Numbered from the stretch's first letter, positions 36,000-47,824 are shown. The stretch is DNA of 64,000 nucleotides from Gemmatimonadota bacterium (GCA_022825135.1 JAJDYN010000016.1:1-64000); one strand, 5' to 3'. Made by a program: numbers and translations. Notes: a model not told the origin generated them from the letters alone.

Positions 36000-36210
36000 C
36001 GTCCTGCTCGTCGCTTTCGGGTGCCCCCCGGTTGTGCCACGACGGGAGTCGCCCGGCCAAGATACCCGCCCATGCGACGGCGGCAAAGGCCGGCCCGCGG
36101 CCCCGGGCGCCCGTCCGGCACCCGCCGAACCGCGGCGCTGCACGACAGCCGGCCGGCCGGCCGAATGCCGCGGAAGGGCGGCCCCGTAGCCGGCGGCATG
36201 GGCGGATATG

Positions 36211-36243
36211 AAACCCCGCAGGGACGGTCAGGTCCCTGCGGGG
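36211..36243 (-). terminator. Intrinsic terminator after tRNA-Met
   Basis: CCCCGCAGGGAC (36214-36225) pairs perfectly with GTCCCTGCGGGG (36232-36243) around a 6-nt loop. On the minus strand the stem is followed by TTTCAT, a short T-run. It lies 15 bp past the tRNA 3' end, so it probably ends the tRNA transcript before the next gene at 35999. Confidence 0.75.
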
Positions 36244-36258
36244 CGGGAAAGTAAGCGA

Positions 36259-36332
36259 TGCCGGAGGAGGGACTCGAACCCCCGACACGCGGATTATGAT
36301 TCCGCTGCTCTGACCAGCTGAGCTACTCCGGC
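36259..36332 (-). tRNA. tRNA-Met (CAU), elongator type
   Basis: The minus strand folds into a full cloverleaf: acceptor GCCGGAG/CTCCGGC, D-arm GCTCAGCTGGTCAGAGC, anticodon stem GCGGA/TCCGC with loop ATCATAA (anticodon CAU), and T-arm GGGGGTTCGAGTCCCTC. The discriminator base is A and no CCA is encoded. The acceptor 1-72 pair is G-C and the anticodon stem lacks the three G-C pairs of initiators, so this is not tRNA-fMet. A CAU isoleucine tRNA (a TilS substrate) is an alternative, but the sequence looks more like elongator Met. Confidence 0.9.
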
Positions 36333-36347
36333 GGGGACACCGCGAAA

Positions 36348-36376
36348 ACGCTAGTTTTGAGAGGATAGCGTGTCAA
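36348..36376 (-). promoter_or_regulatory. Sigma70-type promoter of tRNA-Met
   Basis: On the minus strand TTGACA (plus 36371-36376) is separated by 17 bp from TAGCGT (plus 36348-36353). Transcription would start about 9 bases before the tRNA 5' end. The -35 is a perfect consensus and the -10 matches three of six bases. The short perfect repeat AAAAC/GTTTT (36345-36358) overlaps the -10. Confidence 0.65.
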
Positions 36377-36480
36377 GCGGTGCCGTCAGGGGCCGCGGAT
36401 TATTCCTGAACCTGCAAGAGGACTCCCGGCGGCAGCGGGCCTGCCCGGCGTTCGCCGAGTTCCGAGGGAGAGCGATCCGA

Positions 36481-37377
36481 ATGGACATCCCGATGATGGT
36501 CGGCATCGTCGTTGCGGCCACCGGCCTCCTCACCAGCTTTCGCGTCCTGTGGGAATACGAGCGGGGCGTCGTGTTCCGGCTCGGCAAGCTCACCCGCGCC
36601 AAGGGGCCCGGGCTGATTTTTCTCGTGCCCTACGGGCTGGAGCGGATGAAGCGGATGGACCTGCGCATCGTGGCGCTGGACATCGCGCCCCAGGACACCA
36701 TCACCAAGGACAACGTCAGCGTCACGGTCAACGCCGTGGTGTATTTCCGCGTGACCAACCCGGCGAAGGCCGTGGTCGAGATCGAGGACTACTACTTCGC
36801 CACCTCCCAGCTGGCACAGACGACGCTCCGCAGCGTCATCGGCCAGTCGGAGCTGGATCAACTGCTCGCCGAGCGCGAACGCATCAACGAGATCGTGCGC
36901 GACATCATCGACGAGGGAACCGATCCCTGGGGCATCGAGGTGACGGGCGTCGAGATCAAGGACATCGATCTGCCCAAGGAGATGAAGCGGGCGATGGCGA
37001 AGCAGGCCGAGGCCGAACGCGAGCGTCGCGGCAAGGTGATCGCGGCGGAAGGTGAGTTCCAGGCGTCCCGCAAGCTCGCGGACGCGGCGGCGGTCATTCA
37101 GGAGTACCCCATGGCCCTGCAGCTTCGCTATCTGCAGACGGCCGTCGAGATCGCCGCGGAGAACAACTCCACCACCGTCTTCCCGATTCCGATGGAGCTC
37201 ATGTCGGCGGGCACGACCAGCACCGGCGGCGCCGTCGCCAGGGCCGTGGCCGAAGGGATGCCCGCGCTGCTCCCGGAAGGAACCTCGGGGCAGTTGCTCG
37301 CGGACGCGGTTCGCAGAATCGCCGATTCCGCGACCGAGGCGAAGGAGACGGTCGGAGCGGAGGAAGATCCGGCCTGA
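36481..37377 (+). CDS. Slipin (SPFH/stomatin-like membrane protein)
   Basis: The 298-residue protein has one N-terminal membrane helix ([16 protein letters not shown]) and an SPFH domain ([51 protein letters not shown]). A helical region ([19 protein letters not shown]) follows. Slipins organise membrane microdomains and often pair with an NfeD protease, which is absent here. A GGGAG lies about 10 bases before the ATG at 36481; an upstream start at 36370 would place charged sequence before the helix. It is the only plus-strand gene in a long minus-strand stretch. Confidence 0.92.
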   Translation: MDIPMMVGIVVAATGLLTSFRVLWEYERGVVFRLGKLTRAKGPGLIFLVPYGLERMKRMDLRIVALDIAPQDTITKDNVSVTVNAVVYFRVTNPAKAVVEIEDYYFATSQLAQTTLRSVIGQSELDQLLAERERINEIVRDIIDEGTDPWGIEVTGVEIKDIDLPKEMKRAMAKQAEAERERRGKVIAAEGEFQASRKLADAAAVIQEYPMALQLRYLQTAVEIAAENNSTTVFPIPMELMSAGTTSTGGAVARAVAEGMPALLPEGTSGQLLADAVRRIADSATEAKETVGAEEDPA

Positions 37378-37415
37378 GGGCCCGCCGCGCGGAGGAGCCG
37401 GAGGGCCGGAGCCGA

Positions 37416-37712
37416 CTACCTGCTCCCGGTGGAATCGTCCGGCTCTGCGCCGCCGACCTCGTCCGCGAAGCGGTACAGGATCTCGCCCTCGCGGATCATC
37501 CCGTGACGCTCGCGCACGAGGCGCTCCAGCGTCAGCGGATCGTCTCTCAGGGAGTCGGCGCGGGCCGTGAGCGAATCCACCTCCGCCCGCAGCAGATCGA
37601 GGGCACGCTGTTCCTGCTTCACCTGCGAGCGCGCCGATCCCAGCTCGATCATGGAGTGTTCGCCGCCGAAGACCGCGTAGTAGACGGCGGCCCCCGCGAT
37701 GACCGGCAGCAC
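37416..37712 (-). CDS. ftsB: FtsB/DivIC-type cell-division protein
   Basis: The 98-residue protein has a short N-terminal membrane helix (LPVIAGAAVYYAVF), a coiled coil (SARSQVKQEQRALDLLRAEVDSL) and the conserved DDPLTLERLVRERHGMIREGEILYRF motif of septum initiators. It would join FtsL and FtsQ at the division site. The GTG at 37712 is supported by GAGGAA just upstream; a longer frame overlaps enolase and is not used. It begins 8 bp after the enolase stop. The eno-ftsB pairing is widely conserved. Confidence 0.87.
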   Translation of the reverse strand: MLPVIAGAAVYYAVFGGEHSMIELGSARSQVKQEQRALDLLRAEVDSLTARADSLRDDPLTLERLVRERHGMIREGEILYRFADEVGGAEPDDSTGSR

Positions 37713-37720
37713 CAGCTTCC

Positions 37721-39795
<2,075 letters not shown>

Positions 39796-39813
39796 CCGCA
39801 CTCCCGATCCGCC

Positions 39814-40833
39814 TTACCGGTTCTCCGGGCGCCCGACGTCGGCCGCGCCGGATCGCGGCGCGCCAAAGTGGTCGAAGCCCGTGGATCCGGGGTCGAACTC
39901 GTCCGCGCCGTCGCCCTCAAGTCTAACGCCCGCGCCGCCAGCGACAATTCCGACGCGCGTGAGGGGTATTCCGAACCGGTGATGGAAGTCGCCCGCGACC
40001 GATTCCGCGGACCCTTGCCGCGCGGTGAAGGCGAGCTCGTAGTCCTCGCCTCCCGCAAGCGCGAGGGGCAGCGCGCTGCGGCGCGATCCGGCGGTGGCGA
40101 CGGCTCCGGGGGCGACGGGAACGAGGCTCGGGTCCAGGACGATGGCAACTTCGCTCGCCGCGGCGACGTGGCCCATGTCTCCCAGGAGACCATCCGAGAG
40201 GTCGATCAGGGCCGTCACCCGGATGCGCTCGGCGAGCCAGCGAGCCTCTTCCAGGCGCGCGGCGGGTGCCGCGAAGGCCCGCCGCGCCGACGGAGCTGGC
40301 TCGCGCCCGCACTGCCAGTCGCGCACGGCGGCGGCGCTCGCGCCCAGCACGCCCGTCACCCAGACCTCGTCGCCCGCCCGGGCCCCGCTCCGCAGGATCG
40401 GGTGATGCGCGCGCCCCAGTGCGACCACGTTGACGACCAGCTGTCCCGGAGAGCGGGTGAGGTCGCCCCCGACAAGCGCGCAACGGGCGCGTTCGCACGC
40501 CCGCCGGATGCCCGACCGAAGGCCCTCCACGATGCGTGAGGCATCCGCGTGCGGCAGGCCGAGGGCGACGAGCACGCCGATGGGCCGCGCGGCCATCGCG
40601 GCCACGTCGCTCAGGGCGGCGGTCACCGCGCGGTAGCCCGCCTCGTCGAAGCTGATCCAGGCGCGCCGGAAGTGCACGCCCTCGAGGAAGGCGTCGGTGC
40701 TCACCACCCAGCCGGATTCGAGCACCGCGCAGTCGTCTCCCGAGCCCACCACGACTTCCGCGCCGGGTGGCGGTCCGGCTGCCTGGAAGGACCGGATCAG
40801 GTCGAACTCGCCGCCCGGTCCCAGCGGGTTCAA
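39814..40833 (-). CDS. thiL: Thiamine-monophosphate kinase
   Basis: The 339-residue enzyme phosphorylates thiamine monophosphate to the diphosphate cofactor. Motifs GSGDDCAVL, VSTDAFLEGVHF and LIDLSDGLLGDMGH are diagnostic for ThiL and its AIR-synthase-type fold. The start is a TTG at 40833, with AGGAGG 7 bases upstream, overlapping the stop of the nnr gene by 4 bp (TTGA). The frame extends far upstream but in that part it is only the reverse phase of nnr. No TPP riboswitch is seen. Confidence 0.92.
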   Translation of the reverse strand: MNPLGPGGEFDLIRSFQAAGPPPGAEVVVGSGDDCAVLESGWVVSTDAFLEGVHFRRAWISFDEAGYRAVTAALSDVAAMAARPIGVLVALGLPHADASRIVEGLRSGIRRACERARCALVGGDLTRSPGQLVVNVVALGRAHHPILRSGARAGDEVWVTGVLGASAAAVRDWQCGREPAPSARRAFAAPAARLEEARWLAERIRVTALIDLSDGLLGDMGHVAAASEVAIVLDPSLVPVAPGAVATAGSRRSALPLALAGGEDYELAFTARQGSAESVAGDFHHRFGIPLTRVGIVAGGAGVRLEGDGADEFDPGSTGFDHFGAPRSGAADVGRPENR

Positions 40834-42452
40834 CGAGGAGCCTCCTGGTCGAAGATGACGAAGGGCAGGCCGAGGGGGCTCTTCGGATCCGGCTGACGGA
40901 GGACCGCGGCCGCAAGGCGAGCGATGACGTCGCCCGGCACCAGCCCGGGACCTTCGCTCCCGAGCGCGGCCGCGACCCCGGTCAGGTGCAGCGCCAACCC
41001 GCCAGCCACCGATGGATCGCACCCCTGCGCCATCAGCGAGCCCGCGACTCCGCTCAGCACGTCCCCCATCCCGGCGGCAGCGAGGTCGGAACTCCCGAGC
41101 CCGCCCACCAGGAGCCGCTTATCGGGGGTGGCTACGACCGACGGGTTGCCCTTCAGCAACACCGAGCACGACCACGCCGCCGCCCGGTCGAGAGCCAGTT
41201 CGTGCGCAAGGCCGGGGAGGTCGTCGGCGGCGGCCACGAGCCTCCTCATCTCTCCCCGGTGCGGCGTCACCAGCACCGGCCGAGCGCGTCCGAGGTCGCT
41301 CAGGGCCGGGCCCGCCTCCGCCGCCACCAGGTTCAGGGCGTCGGCGTCGAGCAGCAGCGGGCAGTCGCCGGATGCTTGCAAGACAGCCTCAAGGGCGACG
41401 GCGGCCTCCGCAGCGACTCCCAGCCCGGGGCCCGCCACGACCGCGGTCGATGCCTTCGCCGCGCGAGCTAGCGCGCCCCGGTCGGCCGTGTCCACGAACA
41501 CCGCTTCCGGGACGGCGCCCTGGAGCACGGGCCGATTGGCGGAGGAACTCGCGATGCGCACGAATCCCGCCCCGGCCCTCAGCGCCGCTCGCGCGGCCAT
41601 GATCGCCGCGCCCGCCATCCCGGGCGCGCCCGCCAGCAGGAGCAGCGAGCCGACCTGGTGCTTGTGCGTATCGGGAGGACGAACCGGCAGCACGTCCCGC
41701 GCCCACCCGGGCGTCACCACGCGCGCCCGGAAGGTTGCGGGAGGCACCGGCGGAAACCCGATCTCCACAGCCACCAGGCGACCGGCATGCGCGCGCCCGG
41801 GCCCGAGCAGGGAGCCCAGCTTGGGCCACCCGAAGGCCACCGTCACGTCGGCCCGGGCGGCCTCCCCGGGAACGGCCCCGGTATCGGCGTCCACCCCGGA
41901 GGGAATGTCGAGGGACACAAGCGGCCTGGCGGCCCGGTTCATGCCCTCCAGTATGCGCGCCTGGGGAGTTCGGGGGGCGCCCGAAATCCCGGTGCCGAGC
42001 ACCGCGTCCACGAGCACGCCGGCCGTCGCGGCCGCGCGCGCGATCTCACCACGGGCGCCCTCGGCACCCGCGTCCAGAGCAGGCAGCGGCCACTGGTGCA
42101 GAAGGCGCGCATCGGGGGGATTCGCCGACGCCCGGACAACCGTGACCGGCCGGCCCCAGCCCGCCAGCGCGCGCGCCAGGGCGAGGCCGTCGCCGCCATT
42201 GTTGCCCGACCCCGCGAACACGACCACCGATCCCCGCGCAAAGATGCGCTCGAGCACCAGGGCGGCCGAGCGTCCCGCGTTCTCGATGAGGGTCCGGCCG
42301 GGAACGCCGAGTCGGTCGATGGCGAAGCGGTCGAAGGATGCCGCTTCGCTGCCGGTGGGAGCGTGGACATCGGGATCGCCGAAGAGGATCCTCGAACGAC
42401 CGCGACGGCCTCTGGAGGAAGCGCCGCGGTCGCCGGTCACGCGTGGCGCCAT
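40830..42452 (-). CDS. nnr: Bifunctional NAD(P)H-hydrate epimerase/dehydratase
   Basis: The 540-residue protein fuses a YjeF-N epimerase (about 30-240, SGNNGGDGLALARALAGWG) with a ribokinase-like dehydratase (about 255-530, GAPGMAGAAIMAARAALRAG, VTPHRGEM, MGDVLSG). It repairs hydrated NADH and NADPH, turning the S and R hydrates back to the coenzyme. The first 25 residues are basic and have no family counterpart. No good ribosome site precedes the ATG at 42452. The gene overlaps thiL by 4 bp. Enzymes of coenzyme repair and of cofactor synthesis sit together here. Confidence 0.93.
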   Translation of the reverse strand: MAPRVTGDRGASSRGRRGRSRILFGDPDVHAPTGSEAASFDRFAIDRLGVPGRTLIENAGRSAALVLERIFARGSVVVFAGSGNNGGDGLALARALAGWGRPVTVVRASANPPDARLLHQWPLPALDAGAEGARGEIARAAATAGVLVDAVLGTGISGAPRTPQARILEGMNRAARPLVSLDIPSGVDADTGAVPGEAARADVTVAFGWPKLGSLLGPGRAHAGRLVAVEIGFPPVPPATFRARVVTPGWARDVLPVRPPDTHKHQVGSLLLLAGAPGMAGAAIMAARAALRAGAGFVRIASSSANRPVLQGAVPEAVFVDTADRGALARAAKASTAVVAGPGLGVAAEAAVALEAVLQASGDCPLLLDADALNLVAAEAGPALSDLGRARPVLVTPHRGEMRRLVAAADDLPGLAHELALDRAAAWSCSVLLKGNPSVVATPDKRLLVGGLGSSDLAAAGMGDVLSGVAGSLMAQGCDPSVAGGLALHLTGVAAALGSEGPGLVPGDVIARLAAAVLRQPDPKSPLGLPFVIFDQEAPR

Positions 42453-42470
42453 CGGGAAGTGCAGAAGGGA

Positions 42471-42668
42471 CTACTTGTAGCTCTGAGTGATGTTGCGCCC
42501 GAAGGTGATCTCTCCGTTGTCGATTCTGATGTTGAAGCCACAGTCGGGATTGGAACAGACCCACGCCTTGTATCGGATCGGGGCGCCCTCGCGTCCGTAG
42601 TCGGACATCGGGAGCAATAGCCCCGTATTGCATTTGAGACAGGAAGGAAAGCTGCGCTCTTCCGACAT
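42471..42668 (-). CDS. Small zinc-ribbon protein
   Basis: The 65-residue protein has two cysteine pairs, C-L-K-C and C-S-N-P-D-C (about 10-13 and 38-43), separated by 24 residues, which suit a single zinc ribbon. The rest is FNIRIDNGEITFGRN. GGGAGGAG lies 9 bases before the ATG. It stands 18 bp upstream of nnr. It may bind RNA, DNA or protein; I know of no defined function. Confidence 0.75.
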   Translation of the reverse strand: MSEERSFPSCLKCNTGLLLPMSDYGREGAPIRYKAWVCSNPDCGFNIRIDNGEITFGRNITQSYK

Positions 42669-42737
42669 TTGTCCAGTCTCCTCCCGGAGGGTCTCGCAGA
42701 GACGAGACCTGTTGAGTTGGTCAGGTTGGGGCGTGGG

Positions 42738-43115
42738 CTAGGCCCTGCCCCACGGATAGTTGAGCTCGAAAGCGTCCTCGAAATCGTACACGCCCCGGAA
42801 GTCCTCGGGAGAGTCCCCTTCCTGCTTCAGGAGAATCCCGCAGTCGACCAGATCGAAGACGATCTCACCCAGGTCTTCCGTGGCGTGGACTCCCCAGTGC
42901 TCCAGGACCGTGCGCGCCATTGGGCCATATTGCTCCAAAGCGAGACGCCTTACGCCCTGCGCAAGCTCCGTGCCGGAGATGTGGCGCCGCTTTTCGAGCG
43001 AGTCCGAGACCGACTGCAGGGCGGAGAGCACAAAAAGGTACGCCTTGACATGGAAGCGCGGGTTGCGTCCATCGAGCCGTACCAGGACATCGTCGCCAAT
43101 CTGCGGGTCGTTCAT
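42738..43115 (-). CDS. Minf_1886-family protein
   Basis: The 125-residue protein matches the Minf_1886 family of Planctomycetes, Verrucomicrobia and related groups. It has AYLFVLSALQSVSDSL, RRHISGTELAQGVR, YGPMARTVLEHWGV, EDLGEIVFDLVDCGIL and EDFRGVYDFEDAF. The function of this family is unknown. Acidic helices dominate and no signal peptide is present. The ribosome site is poor before the ATG at 43115, and the frame continues upstream without conserved sequence. It lies between glyA and the zinc-ribbon gene. Confidence 0.82.
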   Translation of the reverse strand: MNDPQIGDDVLVRLDGRNPRFHVKAYLFVLSALQSVSDSLEKRRHISGTELAQGVRRLALEQYGPMARTVLEHWGVHATEDLGEIVFDLVDCGILLKQEGDSPEDFRGVYDFEDAFELNYPWGRA

Positions 43116-43185
43116 GGGAGAAATCTGGAGCGATTCCCCGGCGAGCGCCAGCCCCGGCCATTCGGGTCGAAATACGTTTCCCGTT

Positions 43186-43210
43186 GCAGGACATGATATT
43201 GCGGTCCTGC
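43186..43210. repeat. Small hairpin between glyA and the Minf_1886 gene
   Basis: GCAGGAC (43186-43192) pairs with GTCCTGC (43204-43210) across an 11-nt AT-rich loop. It lies just after the glyA stop on the minus strand and has no T-run, so it is a weak candidate for a terminator or processing site. Confidence 0.35.
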
Positions 43211-43228
43211 CCGCAACCTCGGGCGAGG

Positions 43229-44488
43229 TCAGCCGACCGGAACGGTCTCCTGCCGGAGCGGGAAGGAGGCGCTCAGCTCGCGCACTTGCCCGCGCACTTC
43301 CCGAAGCACCTCTTCGTCCTCGGGACGAAACAGAACCCGGGCCATCCATCCCGCAACGAGGCGCATCTCGTCGATCCCCATGCCGCGGCTGGTGAGCGCG
43401 GAAGTCCCGAGCCGAATCCCGGACGTGACCAGCGGCGAGCGGTACTCCCCGGGAACCGTGTTCTTGTTGACGGTGATGCCCACGCGCGCAAGCGCCTCCT
43501 CGGCCTGCGCTCCCGAGAGGCCGTCCTGTCCGAAGTCGACCAGGATCAGGTGGGTATCGGTGCCGCCGCTCACCAGACGGAACCCATGTTCCATGAGCTC
43601 GGACCCCAGCGTGCGCGCGTTTGCCACCACCTGCCGCGTGTAGAGGGAGAATTCCGGCGCCAGCGCCTCCCGGAACGCGACCGCCTTGGCGGCGATCACA
43701 TGCATCATGGGGCCCCCCTGGGAGCCCGGGAACACCGCCCGGTCGACGGCGCGCGCGTGTTCGGCCGGCGCCAGAATGAGACCGCCCCGCGGTCCGCGCA
43801 GGGTCTTGTGCGTCGTCGTGGTCACCACATGAGCGTGCGGAATCGGACTGGGATGCACGCCGGTGGCGACGAGTCCGGCGATGTGGGCCATGTCGACCAT
43901 CAGGAGCGCGTCGACTTCGCGCGCGATTTCCCCGAACGCGGCGAAATCGAGGGTGCGCGGGTAGGCGCTGGCCCCCGCGACAATCAGGCGCGGGCGCTCG
44001 GAGCGCGCCTGCTCACGCACGGTGTCATAGTCGATGAGCCCATCGGACTCGCGCACGCCGTACGACGACACCCGGAACCACTTTCCGCTCACGTTGACCG
44101 GGGATCCGTGCGTGAGATGACCGCCGTGGCTGAGCTGCATGCCCAGAAAACGGTCTCCGGGCTGGAGGAAGGCAAGGAAGGCCGCCATATTGGCCTGTGC
44201 CCCGGAATGAGGCTGCACGTTCGCATGGTCGGCTCCGAAGAGCGCGCAGGCGCGTGCCCGGGCCAGGCTCTCGACCACGTCGACGTGCTCGCAGCCGCCG
44301 TAGTAGCGACGTCCCGGGAGTCCTTCGGCGTACTTGTTGGTGAGCGCCGAACCCGTCGCCTCCAGAACCGCCCGCGATGCGAAGTTCTCGCTGGCGATCA
44401 TCTCCAGCTGATCGCGCTGACGCGCCTCTTCGGCGTGGACGGCCTGATGTATCTCGGGGTCGAAACGACGCAGGTGATCGGTGGGCAC
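43229..44488 (-). CDS. glyA: Serine hydroxymethyltransferase
   Basis: The 419-residue PLP enzyme interconverts serine and glycine with tetrahydrofolate. The N-terminal [16 protein letters not shown] and the PLP-lysine motif [16 protein letters not shown] are diagnostic. Length is normal. The GTG at 44488 begins the natural N-terminus, but its ribosome site is weak. It lies 13 bp after the leucine-type dehydrogenase stop, so it ends the catabolic run. A pathway link between the two is possible through glycine/serine balance but not shown. Confidence 0.97.
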   Translation of the reverse strand: MPTDHLRRFDPEIHQAVHAEEARQRDQLEMIASENFASRAVLEATGSALTNKYAEGLPGRRYYGGCEHVDVVESLARARACALFGADHANVQPHSGAQANMAAFLAFLQPGDRFLGMQLSHGGHLTHGSPVNVSGKWFRVSSYGVRESDGLIDYDTVREQARSERPRLIVAGASAYPRTLDFAAFGEIAREVDALLMVDMAHIAGLVATGVHPSPIPHAHVVTTTTHKTLRGPRGGLILAPAEHARAVDRAVFPGSQGGPMMHVIAAKAVAFREALAPEFSLYTRQVVANARTLGSELMEHGFRLVSGGTDTHLILVDFGQDGLSGAQAEEALARVGITVNKNTVPGEYRSPLVTSGIRLGTSALTSRGMGIDEMRLVAGWMARVLFRPEDEEVLREVRGQVRELSASFPLRQETVPVG

Positions 44489-44501
44489 TGTCTCGCTCGG
44501 G

Positions 44502-45593
44502 TCAGGTGCTCATGGAGACCGCTCGCCGCGCGCGGGATCCGTGCTCGGCGCTGCCGGGGCGGCGGGCATCCGTCAATTTCTGCAGCGCGACGCGGTTTGA
44601 AGCCTCGGCGGCCGTGATGCCGTCCTCACGGGCGCGCTGGAAGACGTCGCGCACGACGTCGTAGATGCCGGCCGCCTTCCTTCTGGTGCGTTCAGCGGAC
44701 CAGCCGTGCAACTCGCCGTACACGTTGATGAGCCCTCCGGCATTGATCACGTAGTCGGGAGCGAACAGGATGCCCCTCTTCTGCAGGGCGTTGCCATGCC
44801 TCGGCTCGGCCAACTGATTATTGGCCGAGCCCGCGACGATGTCCACGCGCAGGCGTGCGACCGTCCGGTCGTTGATCACCCCGCCCAGTGCGCACGGGGC
44901 GAAGATGTCCGCGGGCACGTCGTAGATTTCCTCCGCCGCGACCGCCGTGGCGCCGAACTCGCGTGCCACGCGCTCGACGCTGCCGGGGTTGATGTCGGCG
45001 ACCGTGAGTCTGGCGCCTTCGGCGGCGAGTTCGGCGCAGAGCCGGTACCCGACGTGTCCCACGCCCTGGACGGCAACGTGCCTGCCTTCCAGGCAGGGAT
45101 CGCCGTAGCGCTCCCGGGCGCACGCCCTGATTCCCTGGTAGACGCCGTGGGCCGTCGCTGGAGAGGGATCGCCGGAACCTCCGCGAACCCCGACTACCCA
45201 GCGGGTTTCCGCGCGCACGAACTCCATGTCGTCCACGGAGGTGCCGACGTCCTCCGCCGTAATGTAGCGCCCGCCCAGAGACTCCACCGCGCGGCCGTGG
45301 GCCCGAAAGAGCCGCTCCCGGTCGCGGGGGCGTTCATCCGCCAGGATGACGGACTTGCCCCCTCCGAGATTCAGGCCGGCGATGGCCGCCTTGTAGGTCA
45401 TGCCGCGCGCGAGGCGAAGGGCGTCGGTCAGGGCGTCCGCCTCGCTCGCGTACCTCCACAGGCGGGTGCCGCCCAGAGCCGGGCCCAGCGTCGTGTCGTG
45501 GATGGCGATGATCCCTCGGTAGCCCGCCGAGGGCTCCGACCAGAATGCCAGTTGATCGTGGCGGAAGGCCGCCATCTCCTCGAATATCTGCAT
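44502..45593 (-). CDS. Leucine/branched-chain amino-acid dehydrogenase-like enzyme
   Basis: The 363-residue protein has the Glu/Leu/Phe/Val dehydrogenase fold: [23 protein letters not shown] with the catalytic Lys, [11 protein letters not shown] and the NAD motif GVGHVGYRL. It would deaminate a branched-chain or aromatic amino acid to the keto acid using NAD+. The residue pattern suits leucine/valine dehydrogenase better than phenylalanine, but substrate is not certain. The ATG at 45593 has GAGGG 8 bases upstream; ATG 45608 is an alternative. It is followed by glyA after 13 bp. The next upstream gene is an acyl-CoA dehydrogenase. Confidence 0.87.
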   Translation of the reverse strand: MQIFEEMAAFRHDQLAFWSEPSAGYRGIIAIHDTTLGPALGGTRLWRYASEADALTDALRLARGMTYKAAIAGLNLGGGKSVILADERPRDRERLFRAHGRAVESLGGRYITAEDVGTSVDDMEFVRAETRWVVGVRGGSGDPSPATAHGVYQGIRACARERYGDPCLEGRHVAVQGVGHVGYRLCAELAAEGARLTVADINPGSVERVAREFGATAVAAEEIYDVPADIFAPCALGGVINDRTVARLRVDIVAGSANNQLAEPRHGNALQKRGILFAPDYVINAGGLINVYGELHGWSAERTRRKAAGIYDVVRDVFQRAREDGITAAEASNRVALQKLTDARRPGSAEHGSRARRAVSMST

Positions 45594-45657
45594 GCTCAAT
45601 ACCCTCATACCCTTGTCTTGTCCTGCGCGCCATCCCCCGTGCCGGCGGGGGCGCCGG

Positions 45658-46845
45658 TCACCCGGTGGCGACGGTGGCCGCGAACCCGCGCGCCGCGATG
45701 ATGCGCAGCACTTCGCCGGTGGCCTCGCAGATGCCCGTGCCGCTGGCGTCGCGCATCAGTTTCTCTACGGGATAGTCGCGCATGTATCCGTACCCCCCGA
45801 AGATCTGAACCGCTTCCCGGGCAACCGACACGGCCGCGTGGCTCGCCGCCCATCTCGCCATGTCCGGGGTAGCCGCCAGGCCCGGGCGATCCGTCCAGGA
45901 GGCCAGACCGATACCTCCTTCCGCGCCCGGCGCCTCGAGGGCGACCGCGGTCTCCCGCACCAGGGCGCGTGCCGCTGCAATACGGGTGGCCATTCCGGCG
46001 AGTTTGTGCCGGATGGCTCCGAACGCCGTGAGGGCGCGCCCGAACTGCTCGCGCTCGCGCGAGTAGCGGGCGGCGTGCTCGAAGGCGGCTTGAGCGATGC
46101 CCAGGGCCACCGCCGCGCCGCCGAGGCGGGACAGGGGGAGCGCCTCCTGCGCGCATTCGCCGCCGCGCGGCGGGCGCCCGATCACCCGGTCCGCGGACAC
46201 CGGTACGCCATCGAGTTCGAGGTCGACGATCTCGGCCGCGCACAGCCCGAGGGTCTCGCGGCGGCGTACAACGCGATAGCCGGGGACGTCGGTGTCCACC
46301 AGGAACGCGCCCAACCCGCCGCCCGTCTCCCCGTCGGGGCCCGAGCGGGCGAAGACCACGGCTGCCCCCGCTCTGTCGCCGTCCACCACCCAGTGCTTGT
46401 GGCCGTCGAGCCGCCAGCCGTCGCCGACCGGGGTGGCGGTGGCATCCCCGGCATCGTCGGCATCCGCCGGCCCGGGGTCCCCCAGGGCGAACGCGACCAG
46501 GCGCGCTCCGGACACGATGCCGGGGAGAAGCTCGTGTTGCAGCTCTTCCGATGCATGGGCGAGCAGGAGGCTCGTGACCGGTCCGGTCTGCATCGACACG
46601 GACAGCGCCACGCTCCCGTCTCCACGGGCGAGCTCCTCTGTCGCGGCCAGGCATGTGGACAGGTCCAGCCCGAGACCGCCGAACGCTTCCGGAATGCCCA
46701 TCCCCAGGAAACCGAATTCGGCGAGCATCCCGAGGACATCCTCGTCCAGGCGGCGGTGCTCGTCCCAGCCCGCGGAGCGCGGTCGAATCTCACCGTCCGC
46801 GAACTCCCGGGTCATCTCCCGGATGGATCGCTCCTCGGGGGTCAT
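45658..46845 (-). CDS. Acyl-CoA dehydrogenase
   Basis: The 395-residue flavoprotein has the family end QIFGGYGYMRDYPVEKLMRD, and the catalytic Glu in CEATGEVLR, where others read YEGTSQI. It removes two hydrogens from an acyl-CoA between C2 and C3 and passes electrons to an electron-transfer flavoprotein. Short, branched-chain and isovaleryl types look alike by sequence. It starts at ATG 46845 with no clear ribosome site, 96 bp after the hydroxyacyl-CoA dehydrogenase stop. With its neighbours it would form part of a beta-oxidation or branched-chain path. Confidence 0.93.
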   Translation of the reverse strand: MTPEERSIREMTREFADGEIRPRSAGWDEHRRLDEDVLGMLAEFGFLGMGIPEAFGGLGLDLSTCLAATEELARGDGSVALSVSMQTGPVTSLLLAHASEELQHELLPGIVSGARLVAFALGDPGPADADDAGDATATPVGDGWRLDGHKHWVVDGDRAGAAVVFARSGPDGETGGGLGAFLVDTDVPGYRVVRRRETLGLCAAEIVDLELDGVPVSADRVIGRPPRGGECAQEALPLSRLGGAAVALGIAQAAFEHAARYSREREQFGRALTAFGAIRHKLAGMATRIAAARALVRETAVALEAPGAEGGIGLASWTDRPGLAATPDMARWAASHAAVSVAREAVQIFGGYGYMRDYPVEKLMRDASGTGICEATGEVLRIIAARGFAATVATG

Positions 46846-46941
46846 GGAGCGCCGCGCATCGCGGAGGCGTCCCCGGGCCCGCGCGCACCCGCGGAGCTGC
46901 CGGGATCACCGCCGCCGACCGGCGTTCCGCGCCCGGGTACG

Positions 46942-47808
46942 CTACGCATGGGAATGGAATCCGCGTCCGCTCTTGCGCCCCAGCCAGCCGGCCGCCACGT
47001 ACTTGCGCAGCAGCGGGGCGGGGCGGTAGCGGTCGTCGCCCAGCTCCCGGTGCAGCACTTCCAGGATGCCGAGGCAGGTGTCGAGCCCGATCAGGTCGGC
47101 CAGCGCGAGCGGTCCCATGGGATGATTCATCCCCATTCGCATGACCGCGTCGATCGCCTCCGCCTCGGCGACGCCCTCCGTGAGGGCGAAGATCGCCTCG
47201 TTGATCATCGGCATGAGGATGCGGTTGGAGACGAAGCCCGGGAAGTCGTTCACCTCCACCGGGGTCTTCCCCAGGCGGGTCGCAAGCTCCACCACCGTCC
47301 GCACCGTCTCGTCGCTGGTCCGGAGCCCGCGCACCACCTCCACAAGGCGCATGACCGGCACGGGGTTCATGAAGTGCATGCCGATGACGCGGTCGGGGCG
47401 GGTCGTCCGGGCGCCCATCGCCGTGATCGAGATCGAGGAGGTGTTGGAGGCCAGGATCGAGCCGGATGGAGCGAGCCGGTCCAGCTCGGCGAAGAGGCGA
47501 TGCTTGAGCGAGGCGTCCTCGGGAGCCGCCTCGACGGCAAGTTCCGCGTCGGAAACCGCCCGGGCGAGGTTGTCGGTCGCATGGATGCGGGAGAGAGCGG
47601 CGGTCTTCTCGCCCGCCTCGAGTCGACCCGAACGGAGTTGGCGGTCCATGTTGCGGGCGATGGTCGCCATGCCGCGCGCGAGCGCTTCCTCCGCGATGTC
47701 GTAGAGGACCACTTCGAGCCCGCAAAGAGCTGCGACGTGGGCGATGCCGTTTCCCATTGTCCCGGACCCGATCACGGCAATGCGTCGCATGGGCTCTGTT
47801 TCCGCCAT
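46942..47808 (-). CDS. 3-hydroxybutyryl-CoA/3-hydroxyacyl-CoA dehydrogenase
   Basis: The 288-residue enzyme has an N-terminal Rossmann motif [14 protein letters not shown] and the catalytic HFMNPVPVM. The C-terminal helical domain has GLVxNRI-like [15 protein letters not shown] and ends [12 protein letters not shown]. It oxidises (S)-3-hydroxyacyl-CoA to the 3-oxo form with NAD+. GGAG lies 7 bases before the ATG at 47808; a start at 47790 (MRRIAVIG) would be closer to the typical N-terminus. It follows bioY by 16 bp and precedes the acyl-CoA dehydrogenase by 96 bp. Confidence 0.94.
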   Translation of the reverse strand: MAETEPMRRIAVIGSGTMGNGIAHVAALCGLEVVLYDIAEEALARGMATIARNMDRQLRSGRLEAGEKTAALSRIHATDNLARAVSDAELAVEAAPEDASLKHRLFAELDRLAPSGSILASNTSSISITAMGARTTRPDRVIGMHFMNPVPVMRLVEVVRGLRTSDETVRTVVELATRLGKTPVEVNDFPGFVSNRILMPMINEAIFALTEGVAEAEAIDAVMRMGMNHPMGPLALADLIGLDTCLGILEVLHRELGDDRYRPAPLLRKYVAAGWLGRKSGRGFHSHA

Positions 47809-47824
47809 CAGGATGCTCCGGGAG

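Noticed and set aside
36214..36243. The 12-bp hairpin as an inverted-repeat mobile element
   Set aside because: Its place just after the tRNA, its short loop and the following T-run fit a terminator better, and no duplication of a target is visible.
40830..43228. TPP or glycine riboswitch before thiL or glyA
   Set aside because: The gaps are 4-bp overlaps or a few dozen bases with no aptamer-like conserved sequence.
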